A stretch of 64,000 bases of DNA, from the NCBI GenBank assembly GCA_964023275.1, contig OZ029927.1, positions 24,546,831 through 24,610,830 of the forward strand, given 5' to 3'. A model generated the notes under the pieces. It searched no databases. It was given only the letters and a program-made list of their open reading frames with translations, and had not been told where the DNA came from. The translations under genes and the position numbers were made by a program. Shown here piece after piece: positions 9,525 through 21,600 of this stretch (the stretch's first letter is position 1; each line of letters starts with the position of its first letter). Source of the DNA: Norana najaformis (lineage: Eukaryota > Annelida > Clitellata > Crassiclitellata > Hormogastridae).

Positions 9525-12500
9525 GTATTTAGGGGATGAGGGGAAGCCAGGTATTCTACAGAAGGTCACCAATGCAGGTACTAACCTGGGTTCATTTAGC
9601 TTAATTTTACCGTGCCTGCAAGCGTGTGTTAACACAGTGATTGTGACTGGTTTAGCCTTTTGTACCTTCTTGGGTTCTATTTCCAGCGAATCTTCTAAGA
9701 TCAGCATTTCGACGTTGGGCCCAAGAGCCCACAAGGCTGGGTTGTTCTGGTGGATTTCATTTCTAGTTTGCGCTTGAGCCTAAAGATGATGATTTACAAA
9801 GGCTGTTGCTGATTGAGGTGTGTGTAGGTCAGTTATCTTTCCACAGCTTAATTAATCACCTTCTCTACAGTTATGGGAGAAATTTCCGCTAATTTATTTT
9901 GGAAATGAATGAATTACACCGTTTTGTAGTTGCACCATGTCATAGCGCTAAGTAATTTGTATGATTTCGTTATTATTAGATAATATTTTAGTCATTAGTG
10001 ATCTGGACTTATGTACTCTTTTAAAATAAAAAGTGACTGAATAAATGCACAAGTGGCAATGTTGTGCAGCTTTGAGGAAAACAGAACTCGGATGATTCTG
10101 GTGAAGAAGGTGTGAATCGAAAGTGAAGGAGTTTCAATAGTGAAAAGTGAAATACAAGTCCTCAAAAGAAGTCGTTCCAAGATTTTTGTTTTTTATTGGT
10201 CTGTTTCCTATTTGTAGTCGTCAAAGCTACAAAGAAAACCTTACAAACTTGTGGCGATTGTGTTACAATTTGGATATGCCTTTTGATGCAGTCATAAAAG
10301 GCACCATATTTACAATTGAGCTCTTTCAGAGATTCCTGAAATGTGCTATATGAATTTTCTTATGCATATGTTGTAGGGGTGAGCGATGCCCCCTCCAATA
10401 GTACTTGCAATTATGGGGCAGTTTCCTAAGACTGTCTACCCATAAAATTTCTCTACAGTTGGTCCAGTAATGTCTTTCAGGTGACACTGAACCATTTTTC
10501 TACCAGGGGGAATGCAGTCGTATTCACTAACTAACCCTGACAGAAATTGTTTTTTCTTCATACAGCCTGTCTTCAAGGGGAGTTTTAAACCAGGTTTTTT
10601 ATTATGGCACCTGATAAATGGTTGTTTACATTACGCATTGTGAAGGAGGGACAACTGGTCTTGTTGAAATCATTTACTTTAGACGTGTGTGGTAAAGTAT
10701 TTCCGTGTACCTGTTGATGCCAAAGCTGAATGTTACGTGTAGTGCTGTGTGTGTGTACACTGGAGACTTGTTAAGATGCTCCATTTTGGAGCTGTGTCGA
10801 GGACTGTGTTATAACAAGGTTTCGTATTAACGAGATCAAAGATCTTAGAGTATGTTAAGATATCACACTCTAAGCATCCTAATGTCCAAAACTCTTGCTT
10901 ATAAAAGGGCAACATTCATTGTGGTAATGCAATCAACGAAGTTGTGAGCCCAATCAGTGAGATCGTGTTAAAATACAGGCCTAATGAATGTAGCTGTGGC
11001 ATCTGACCCCAACTGAGTTGGGTATTTTAACTAATCTTCTGCTGGATGACGTGGCTATTCTGTATTGTTGAACACCACACGCACAAGTTACACAACATAT
11101 AATAATAATAAGACAATTTGGAGCGCTGTAGGATGGCTGAGGCTGAAAGAGTGGTGTACATGTAAAGTTATTTGCTGACTGCAGCCACTTGCTCTGTAAA
11201 AACAATTTATTAATGTATATGTGGAGTGTCTTATCTTATCGCACTCTAAGACCTTTGATAAGCTGAATTTATTTAGGGATTCAGTTCCTTTATTGTTCGA
11301 TATCAGGTTTGTGTTATTAATGTACATGTAGTAAGGAGGTTCCAGTGTAGATGTAGCCAAGTCTTTGTGAAATCAGAATTTTTGTGATTTTGTTTTGTTT
11401 GATGAAATATCTGGTTTTTGGTCTGAATCCAAATGTTTTCGTTTAATTATTTAAACCGTCGTCTTGTGCTGTCAGATCTGGGAGTTTTCTTCAAGAGGTG
11501 TTTTGTATCTGTGCTGTTTATTACGATTTGATGAAAACTGAAAATCTGTTTTCGGTCAACATACCGTCCGAAGAATTGCAAGCGTCTGACCTCGTTTTAA
11601 CAAGTGTGGTTGTTGAGTGGTATTTGCACGACATTTCACCGTCAGCGTCTTGGGTTAAAATCCATCAATGTGTCTTGAATTTTCAGTTCTTCTTTGCTGA
11701 GATGGGGCGTTGTTGGTTTGCCTCTATGTGTGCGAAAGAGCTCGCTGGTGACTTTTTCAGCCGTTCGAACATTACTTCGTTACAGATCGAATTGTTCTTC
11801 TTAATGAACCATAACGTTATTTACACTGGCAAGAAATGCGTTGAGAGATAATTGGAAGGCACTATGTCTTCACGTACTCTTAGCTCATCTTAAGTCACAC
11901 CTTGGTAGGTAGAACTGTTAGATAGCCATGTTTCAACACCTTCGTGAGGTTCTTAAAATGTGCTATATAAATGTTCCGATGCACAACGAAAATGTTCATT
12001 TGAATTACATTATGGGTAGGCCTACTTTACAAGCAATGCAAGCTGTCAGTTACATTGCTACTTTATGAGTAGCAAGCAATCGCACTGAAACCCCAAATTG
12101 TTTTCTAATTTGCCTCTTCCATTTGTATTGAGTTATACCATTTTGGGGCGATGTTCAAATATCTGGCACCTCTACTACCCCTTCACTGTATATACAGTAG
12201 CTGACGGGTTTAGAGTTTGCACTGTAGGAAGGAGTGTATGAGTTCGAAGCCACTCTTTGACGATTGCTTTGTCTGAACTTCGAGTTTGTACTTAGTGTTT
12301 GATGTGCTTTGGCACTTTTGAGAGGTGCTCAAAAGGCATTATATAAATTCCAATACTTACATTTATAATGGCACTACATAAATGTAAGATTAATGCAACC
12401 CGTGTAGGAGGCGACACAGTGGTCGAATGGCTGTGTCCAGTTTTACGTCTCTGTGACAGAGTTTGAATCTTGGGCCTGACGTGAAATTTACTTGTATTGT

Positions 12501-12533
12501 AAACGTATATGTACACGTTTTTCTATAGCGACC

Positions 12534-12665
12534 GTATGGCCTTGACCCTGCTCATTTTTCACTGAATACATCGAGTGAAATCCTTCGCCACTGCTGCCCA
12601 TTTTTCAATGAATTAATCGGGTGAGAGCCTTCACCACTGCTGCCCATTTGAATTGTGTTGACTGT
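12534..12665 (-). repeat. SINE-3 fragment, antisense
   Basis: Antisense copy of the SINE-3 3' part: 'ctatagcgaccgtatggcct', 'gaccctgctcatttttca' and 'ttcgccactgctgccca'. The last block appears twice, so part of the element is duplicated here. Confidence 0.6.
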
Positions 12666-12888
12666 GCATAACATGAGGCTGTCATCTCTGATATGACTGT
12701 CGCCTTAAACCCAATGGAAACAACCTTTGTATTAAGGCTCGTCTATTCTGTTGATCTTGTTGAAACTACACTTCGGCTTAAAGCTATCTGGGTCAAAGCT
12801 ACGACTTTGAATGCTTGCTGAAAACATACGGGTATCGATAAATACGTGACCCCCAGAAACATCGGATTTCTTCTGTAAAACGTTCAGC

Positions 12889-12970
12889 TTTAGCTGAGGT
12901 CATGTGCAGCTTTGGTTGAGGTTATGTTAAGCTTTGGTTGAGGTTATGTTAAGCTTTGGTTGAGGTTATG
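12889..12970 (+). repeat. Short tandem repeat, about four units
   Basis: Repeated 'agctttggttgaggttatgt' units; the two central units are nearly identical and the first is diverged. Confidence 0.8.
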
Positions 12971-13734
12971 TCTAGTCTTAAGCCAACACCCATTCAATTG
13001 CTGGCGCCATCGGCTAGAATTCCAAACCTCCAATTGTTCACAACCCTCTTACAGAGTGCGTCTTATTCTGTACTGCAAGCTTACTTTCTACCTCTTCCAG
13101 TTTGCTTATGGTTTGCAACATTTCCTGTTGCCTGGCTTCATAGCTTACCTTCAGCACTATTAATTTTTAAAACTATTGTCAATTTTCACCTGTATTGTAT
13201 TGTACTGTATTACTGGCATAGACCTTGTTCTTAAGAAAGCTCAATAATTACATACTATAGTGCTCCATGTTTTTTTAAGACTCCAAAAAGATGTGCTATG
13301 CGTCCTGGTAAATACAAGCTTATAAAACCGTTTTGTTTCAATAGGACTGGGTTGTGCATGTGTCCAAGTAGATACTGTATCGTGAACGGCGCTACCTAAA
13401 TTATGTATTAAATTACATTACAAGTGGTGTTAAATATGTGGTCGTGTTGTTCTGATGCACGTCGGTTTGAGTTGACAATTTTAGTGTTTATAATTTGGAC
13501 AGATTTAATTAACATAGTGCGTTGAGCATATATTTTACGTAAAATGGTTAGGCAGTATGTTTGTTCAGATTGCACACACGAACACGTTTTTTTGATTTGT
13601 GTTATTATACCAAAGGGAAAGGATGTGAATAAATACTGTTCTAGTTCAGTTCTTGTCGCATTGTGTTGCCCTTCAGTGGTAGGTTGTGAAGGCATCATAC
13701 TTAGGAACATCCATTAAGGAGGTCCGCAAAGAAG

Positions 13735-13935
13735 CTGTGCCAACATTGGTCCCATTTGCTGGAATCGTCTCCCTCGAGAATTGCGACTTGAGCTCCTTTC
13801 TCTCTCCCTCTCAGTGTTCCGCAGGCGCCTGAAGACTGTACTGTTTAACAGTGATTTTACTTTTTTGGGTTGGAAGCACATCTGTTGAGCTTATACTCTA
13901 AGAGGCGCTTTATAAATCTCAGATTACAATTACAA
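13735..13935 (+). pseudogene. LINE 3' end (second CR1-like family)
   Basis: Translates, with frame breaks, to the end of a CR1-type ORF2 ('CWNRLPRELRLELLSL...FRRRLKTVLF'), followed by 'aagaggcgctttataaatct' and an ATTACA-type microsatellite. Antisense relatives lie at 16915-17100 and 43940-44410. Confidence 0.65.
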
Positions 13936-15633
13936 AGGAAGGGGGTTATGCCAGTGGTGTAACTATGTGCCCAACTGTGGGGGGCCTGGACCAAATCCGA
14001 AAGAAATGGGGTCCACTCAGGGGGAATAAAATGTGAAAAGGGTCCATTTGAGGCATCAGCCAGAAGCCTAAAATTTGAAATTACGCTACTATTTATGCCC
14101 AGTGCATAGGTGCACATCTAAATTTGGTACATACAGTTATTTTAGTACAGCTGTTGCCCTATATGCCAACTTCAGATAGAGTTCTTCTTTCCTTTGGGTT
14201 CATGTACTGGTCATCAGTTAGAAGTGTCAAACAAAACAGTTGTAGCTCAGAGCGACTGGGTCTTTCAACATCACTTTGGCACAATTCAAGTCCTGTATCC
14301 ATTTCTCTAATCTACAACGAAGATAAAACAATTGAACTCTTCTGTTAAGCAATTATGTACTTGCTCACAAAATCCCAGCAAAACTCATGAAAGGTTACCA
14401 CAAAGAAATGACCAAACCCAAAGGAATGCTGTATTCTGCAAGGTTCAGGATAACTACTTAACAGCCAAAGGCATAATGTGACGCAACTATTTTTCCACGA
14501 ATTGGTCATTCACTGTGCAAATTATGAAACTAAACTGGCAATAAATTTTCAAAAATTAAATATGTTATATACTTATAAGGCAACTGAAACAACAAACTGA
14601 AATTTCTCCATCCATAAGCTTGGTTGCAATGCATTTAATATAGAATAACACCTAATATTAATAAACCTGATGTGGATTTTGAGATTTCTCGCCTGTCAAT
14701 TTGTGCCAGAAATCTGTGAAAGGTTAGTGGTGGAAGGGACTTCTAATTGCTTCGACATCCAGGCGCTGAGCAATACACTCCACCGCAAACTCTTATCGCA
14801 AAGAAATCAAAAGCTCTTAAAATTCATAAAACTACTGGAGTCCTTTATGTGCTTTCTATCTGTTTACAACTGCAAAGCAAAAACGCAAAGTACAATTAAA
14901 CACAATCAAAACATTGCAAGTTTGCAACTGTACAATTTCAATTTCAAGTAACTCAGGCACCTTACGTATCGTTAGGTCGAAGCAAGCTAATGAGCTAACG
15001 TTACGTAAATTCTAATTTAAGAAGGAGAGAGGCCATAATTTTAAGTGTTAGCAGTTAAGCTCTTAAAGGTGAATAAACTAGTTCCCACGACTTTTTGGTG
15101 CTGAACAAATCCAGAGTTTACAATTTATCCAGCTGGTACCACAGTTAAAGCAACGTTATTTGGAAGACACTTGAATTCGAGTTACAAATTTAAAACTCAA
15201 ACTTTATTATACACTAATTGCATATTAAAGTTTGATTTTTAACTGTAATCATAATATATTACATTATTTGATTTTTATCTTTGTTGTCATTGTGCTTTTC
15301 TTGTTACTGTTTTGTATCGAATGTGTTATTATTCGCTGTGTGAGTGTGGGTCTTGCACTAATAGAAGTTTCTTTCTTCCGTGAGTAGGTGCATTATGGGT
15401 GTTGTCAAATCCCTACATCGCGAAGCCTTTACCTTAGATACGACCCGTGGAAAGACCTCAAATAATATCTGAGCGATAAATAAATGCTATTACTGGTATT
15501 TTCTTATACCCTGTAATTTTATTTTGCTTCAGCTCGTTGATAGTTTAGAAATTTAATTTGGAAAGTGAATTAACAGTTTGTCCAAGTGCATTGTTTCTGG
15601 TGGAATAGAGCTCGTGAAAATCTGCTCGCGATC

Positions 15634-18600
15634 ATGGCTTGTTCAGCAGAGTTTATAGAAGGAGACGAGACTAAATCGTCGAAATCTACCCATGGGCAGC
15701 CGACTTGTATCATCGTACTTGGTATGGCTGGAACCGGCAAAACGACATTCGTAAAGGTAATTTGGAGAATCAAGACCAGGATTTGATTTTACTGTTATGG
15801 TTGACAGTTCTGAGCGTAAAGCGGGATGAATTACCTGATACTCGTCTAACTTTCAAAAAGAGCCACTAAACCCAGCATACTGATTGCTCTTTTGGCACAT
15901 CAGTCCCAAAAAGCAGCTGCTTAAGACAGCTAGCTGTTTGTCATAGAAGTTGTAATAAATTTCATGGCTCATCATGCCTCTTTTAATTTTCTATATGTCA
16001 GTGACATCTACATTGACGTCTGACCATTAGGGAAATATATAATGCTAATTCTTTCATTAAAACTGAAAAGATGAAAGCGACTGGCAATGACAGAAATACT
16101 GACTACTAGTGGCTAAGCTATCGTGTTTAGAAATTTTGGGGGGACTCTGGAAGCTTAAAATAAAAAAATTACCGAACACTGTTTTCAACAGAGAGCGCAT
16201 TTAAGAATTGCCAACTGTCATTTGCTTTATCTGATCTTTGTAGAAACTCTCTGAATTTTTGACGAGCAAACAGTCGTCGCCCTACGTTATCAACCTGGAT
16301 CCTGCTGTCCACGAAATGCCATATAAACCAAACATAGGTATTGTTGAATGTTTAACAAGTCTCGATGATCTCACGTTCTAGCTAGCTTTATTTTAAAATT
16401 CTATGTGATAATCTTATCATTCACATACTAAAATATCAGTGGTTAGAGCGCTTGGCTTGTAACATGGAGAAAACGGGCTCAGCTGGTTACTGTTTAGGGA
16501 CCTTGAGCAAGTCCTTCACACACAGTTGCTCAGCGCCATTGATTGTTGTTTAATCATTAGGTAATGCCGCTTAGTAAATGCACAAATAATAAAACAATAA
16601 TGTCTGATTAATTAATAGTTAAATTAACAATTAGCACACAATTAAAATGCAATTAATTAACTGTTTTGAGTACTAATGAATGATTGGTTTGACGTTTAGA
16701 TATCCGAGATTCAATTAACTACAAAGAAATCATGAAAAGGTAGTACTTTTATTTTCCCTGTCAAACTGTTTTGTTCTTACACCAAATAAGTTGCGTTATT
16801 TAACCGCTTGCAACTTCAGCATTTATTTATAATATCAATATATCTGATAAATCTGTTACAATTATTTTAAAGATTATATTCCGTGTCTTAATAATTTTCG
16901 TGAAATTTGAGTGTAATTGTAATCTGACATTTATAAAGCGCCACTTCAAGAATAGACTCATCAGAGGCGCTCCCGACCCGAACCAGTGAGACCGCTGTCA
17001 AATAATACAGACTTTAGGGGCTTGTGAAACTGCGGAAGGGACAAACTGAGGAATGCAAGCCGGAGCCCTCGGGAAAGGCGATTGATGGTCATCGTGAAGG
17101 TGAAGTTACGGACTGACTTGACGTTGAGTAAAAAGAGTTTTCCTGTTCTTTTGTTTTAGTTATTCGCTTGGTCCGAACGGAGCAATTCTGACGTCATTGA
17201 ATCTCTTCTCAGTGCATTTCAACGAGGTCAGAGCTGCTTTTTCCTTTAATGATGTTGGATGTATGTACATATGTATGTATATATGTGTATGTATGTATGT
17301 ATGTGTATGTATGTATGTATGTAATATGTATGTATGTATGTTTGTACATGTATTGGTTAATGTAAGTATGTATGTCTTCGAGTGTATGTATGTACTGGGT
17401 ATGTTTTTGAACATTTATATAGTGCCTTCTTAGAGTCTTACTAAGGCACTGACATCGGATGAATGTTATTTTGTACATTTTAATTTTGTAGCTTTTCAGC
17501 AATGTGAATGAGTCCTCGTTTCCCAGCGCCATCATTATTTCAACCAGGCCTTTGATTGTCTTTCTCTGGTTGTACCACGCACTGTTCTTTTCTTGCATGA
17601 CATGTGATATCTAAATTTTGGTCAGTGTTATGAAAATCAAAAGATCAGATTGGAATTCTGGTTTGCGTGAGAGGGACAGCTGATAGCCAGCTTGAAATGG
17701 TGCAGTGTTTGGAAATAGATCGGTGGCTCAAATCGTTCATTCGGGCTCAGTTGGAACAAGAGTTGAACCGTGATGGTGGTACAGACTCACTTGTGCATCT
17801 TCATTTCTCAGCTGATTGCAGATTTGTTACTGTTTTTTCCATTTCTAACCACTTTGTACTGAAAAGAAACAAAACCGAATGACGGCTGTCGTCTGGCTGT
17901 GTACGCACATCGTTATGCACTGATAGCCAAAAAATTGTGATCAAAGAACTTTTAAGGGATGTGCATGACAGATTCTGACTCATTTTTGGCGTGAATTTGC
18001 CGAGTAGATCATGCATTCCTTGTTTTCAGTGAATGTTATTTAAACTTTTCATTGTTACTGTGAAATGAGATTAAACGTGAATTTTGTAATATGTTTCAGG
18101 TCATGATGTGCTTAGAAAAAAGATCTGCAGAGCACAAGTGAGTGAATTCTTTGTGAAGTCCTTAGTTGAAAGAATTCATTGTGGCCTGTGACATTTCTGA
18201 AATAAATCTGAAAATAAATTTATTTTCAGATATGTGATTTTCGATACGCCTGGTCAGATCGAAGTCTTCACTTGGTCCGCCTCGGGCACAATCATCACAG
18301 AAGCCTTGGTACGTTTACAAAAGCGCCAGCAGGTTTCTTGTCTAAGAAGCTGTTATTTAGTCCAAAACTCTGGAAAAGCTAAGTCTTAAGTTGAGACATG
18401 AGAAGCGACTGAGCAAAATGAACAGATGCGGGGAATTCCAAAATTTTGGTCCTGCAACCGAAAAACTCGTGTACCAGGAACACAAAAAATGGATGGATAC
18501 ACTCACAGGCAGCAGAGCTGAAGGATCTCACCTGATAAATTCATTGAAAAACTGAGCAGGGTTGAGGCCACACGGTCGCTATATAAAACCGTTTACATTT

Positions 18601-21600
18601 ACACATTCATACATAATACATAAAAGTAACATAAAATAGAAATCAACAAAAGGTGGACGTTTCATGATCTGGCATGTTTTCTTGTTGACAGGCGTCGCGA
18701 TTTCCAACCGTCATTGTCTACATCATGGACACAGCGCGTAGCACGAGCCCAGTGACGTTCATGTCCAACATGTTGTATGCCTGCTCAATCCTCTACAAAT
18801 CCAAACTGCCATTTGTTGTAGCCATGAACAAGGTTGGATTTCCTCAGGAACTCTTTCTATGGGGCATGGTAGCCAATTGGTTGGAGTGCTTGGCTTGTGT
18901 CTTGGTCATGGTAGCCTATTGGTTGGAGTGTTTGGCTTGTGTTTTGGTCATGGTAGCCAATTGGTTGGAGTGCTTGGCTTGTGTTTTGGTCATGGTAGCC
19001 AATTGGTTGGAGTGTTTGGCTTGTGTTTTGGTCATGGTAGCCTATTGGTTGGAGTGTTTGGCTTGTGTTTTGGTCATGGTAGCCTATTGGTTGGAGTGTT
19101 TGGCTTGTGTTTTGGTCATGGTAGCCTATTGGTTGGAGTGCTTGGCTTGTGTTTTGGTCATGGTAGCCTATTGGTTGGAGTGCTTGGCTTGTGTTTTGGT
19201 CATGGTAGCCTATTGGTTGGAGTGCTTGGCTTGTGTTTTGGTCATGGTAGCCTATTGGTTGGAGTGCTTGGCTTGTGTTTTGGTCATGGTAGCCTATTGG
19301 TGGGAGTGCTTGGCTTGTTTTTTGGTCATGTTATCCTATTGGTTGGAGTGTTTGGCTTGTGTTTTGGTCATGGTAGCCTATTGGTTGGAGTGCTTGGCTT
19401 GTGTTTTGGTCATGGTAGCCTATTGGTTGGAGTGCTTGGCTTGTGTTTTGGTCATGGTAGCCTATTGGTTGGAGTGTTTGGCTTGTGTTTTGGTCATGGT
19501 AGCCTATTGGTTGGAGTGCTTGGCTTGTGTTTTGGTCATGGTAGCCTATTGGTTGGAGTGCTTGGCTTGTGTTTTGGTCATGGTAGCCTATTGGTTGGAG
19601 TGCTTGGCTTGTGTTTTGGTCATGGTAGCCTATTGGTTGGAGTGCTTGGCTTGTGTTTTGGTCATGGTAGCCTATTGGTTGGAGTGTTTGGCTTGTGTTT
19701 TGGTCATGGTAGCCAACTGGTTGGAGTGCTTGGCTTGTGTTTTGGTCATGGTACCCTATTGGTTGGAGTGTTTGGCTTGTGTTTTGGTCATGGTAGCCTA
19801 TTGGTGGGAGTGCTTGGCTTGTTTTTTGGTCATGTTATCCTATTGGTTGGAGTGTTTGGCTTGTGTTTTGGTCATGGTAGCCTATTGGTTGGAGTGCTTG
19901 GCTTGTGTTTTGGTCATGGTAGCCTATTGGTTGGAGTGCTTGGCTTGTGTTTTGGTCATGGTAGCCTATTGGTTGGAGTGTTTGGCTTGTGTTTTGGTCA
20001 TGGTAGCCTATTGGTTGGAGTGCTTGGCTTGTGTTTTGGTCATGGTAGCCTATTGGTTGGAGTGCTTGGCTTGTGTTTTGGTCATGGTAGCCTATTGGTT
20101 GGAGTGCTTGGCTTGTGTTTTGGTCATGGTAGCCTATTGGTTGGAGTGTTTGGCTTGTGTTTTGGTCATGTTATCCTATTGGTTGGAGTGTTTGGCTTGT
20201 GTTTTGGTCATGTTATCCTATTGGTTGGAGTGTTTGGCTTGTGTTTTGGTCATGGTAGCCTATTGGTTGGAGTGCTTGGCTTGTGTTTTGGTCATGGTAG
20301 CCTATTGGTTGGAGTGTTTGGCTTGTGTTTTGGTCATGGTAGCCAACTGGTTGGAGTGCTTGGCTTGTGTTTTGGTCATGGTACCCTATTGGTTGGAGTG
20401 TTTGGCTTGTGTTTTGGTCATGGTAGCCTATTGGTGGGAGTGCTTGGCTTGTTTTTTGGTCATGTTATCCTATTGGTTGGAGTGTTTGGCTTGTGTTTTG
20501 GTCATGGTAGCCTATTGGTTGGAGTGCTTGGCTTGTGTTTTGGTCATGGTAGCCTATTGGTGGGAGTGCTTGGCTTGTTTTTTGGTCATGTTATCCTATT
20601 GGTTGGAGTGTTTGGCTTGTGTTTTGGTCATGGTAGCCTATTGGTTGGAGTGCTTGGCTTGTGTTTTGGTCATGGTAGCCTATTGGTTGGAGTGCTTGGC
20701 TTGTGTTTTGGTCATGGTAGCCTATTGGTTGGAGTGTTTGGCTTGTGTTTTGGTCATGGTAGCCTATTGGTTGGAGTGCTTGGCTTGTGTTTTGGTCATG
20801 GTAGCCTATTGGTTGGAGTGCTTGGCTTGTGTTTTGGTCATGGTACCCTATTGGTTGGAGTGCTTGGCTTGTATGTAGGTCTTGTTAACCGATTGGTTAG
20901 AGCTTTTGGCTTGTAACGTAGAGAGTAGAGATTCAAGCCTACTCCCCAAATGCAGCTACTGTGTAAGGACCTTCAGGCAAGTCCTTTACTCACAATTTCT
21001 CGGTGCCATCGATTGATGCTCAGTCTTTAGATAGTGGCACGAGTACATCGAGGGCTTGGTATTTACTTCCCAGCTTACACCAGTACCATTCTCCTGCTTG
21101 GTGACAGAGGCATGGTGTTTGGAAACAACTTGCTAGGGTTGTTACACGGAGTCGAACCCACAACCACATGATCATTGACCAAATGCGTTACCAATAGACC
21201 ACCATGCCTCACACCAGGTGTGCTAGGTGTCATCATATCTATAAATAAACGTTACAAGTATGTGCTACGTTTTGTGAACAACAGACGGATATCATCGACT
21301 GTAGCTTCGCTCGTGAGTGGATGACGGACTTTGAGGCGTTTGAAATGGCGCTTGAGAACGATGGCAGGTTCATCTCCAGCCTCACAAGGTCAATGAACTT
21401 AGCCCTTGAGGAGTTCTATAACACACTTAAGGTGAGGTCACCAACAGTTGATTTGTGTAATTGTAACTAGAAATTTATATAGTGCTCGCTTCAGGAGAAA
21501 CTTTTATCAGTGGTGATTGTTGTGCTTGTCTAAATGATATCAATCTGTACTAGCAACAAAAATCAAGGAAATAACAGTACTCAGGTAGTTAGAAGCCACC

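Larger units (their letters stand above)
9530..15580. other. Intergenic region between the zinc-finger gene and GPN1
   Basis: No gene recognised. It holds a SINE-3 remnant (12534-12665), a short 22-24-bp tandem repeat (12889-12970) and a LINE 3' end (13735-13935). A plus-strand open frame at 11498-11851 (117 codons) and a minus-strand one near 9513-9734 show no motif I know and no splice context, and are probably chance. Confidence 0.5.

Noticed and set aside
11498-11851. 117-codon open frame
   Set aside because: No recognisable motif and no supporting context; a gene is possible but unsupported.
6480-20881. CRISPR-like repeats
   Set aside because: Repeat units are contiguous with no unique spacers and the genome is clearly eukaryotic.
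18725-20916. Two overlapping open frames of 717 and 685 codons
   Set aside because: They are translations of a 42-bp intronic minisatellite. The first begins in GPN1 exon 7 and continues past its donor site; the second is another frame of the same repeat.
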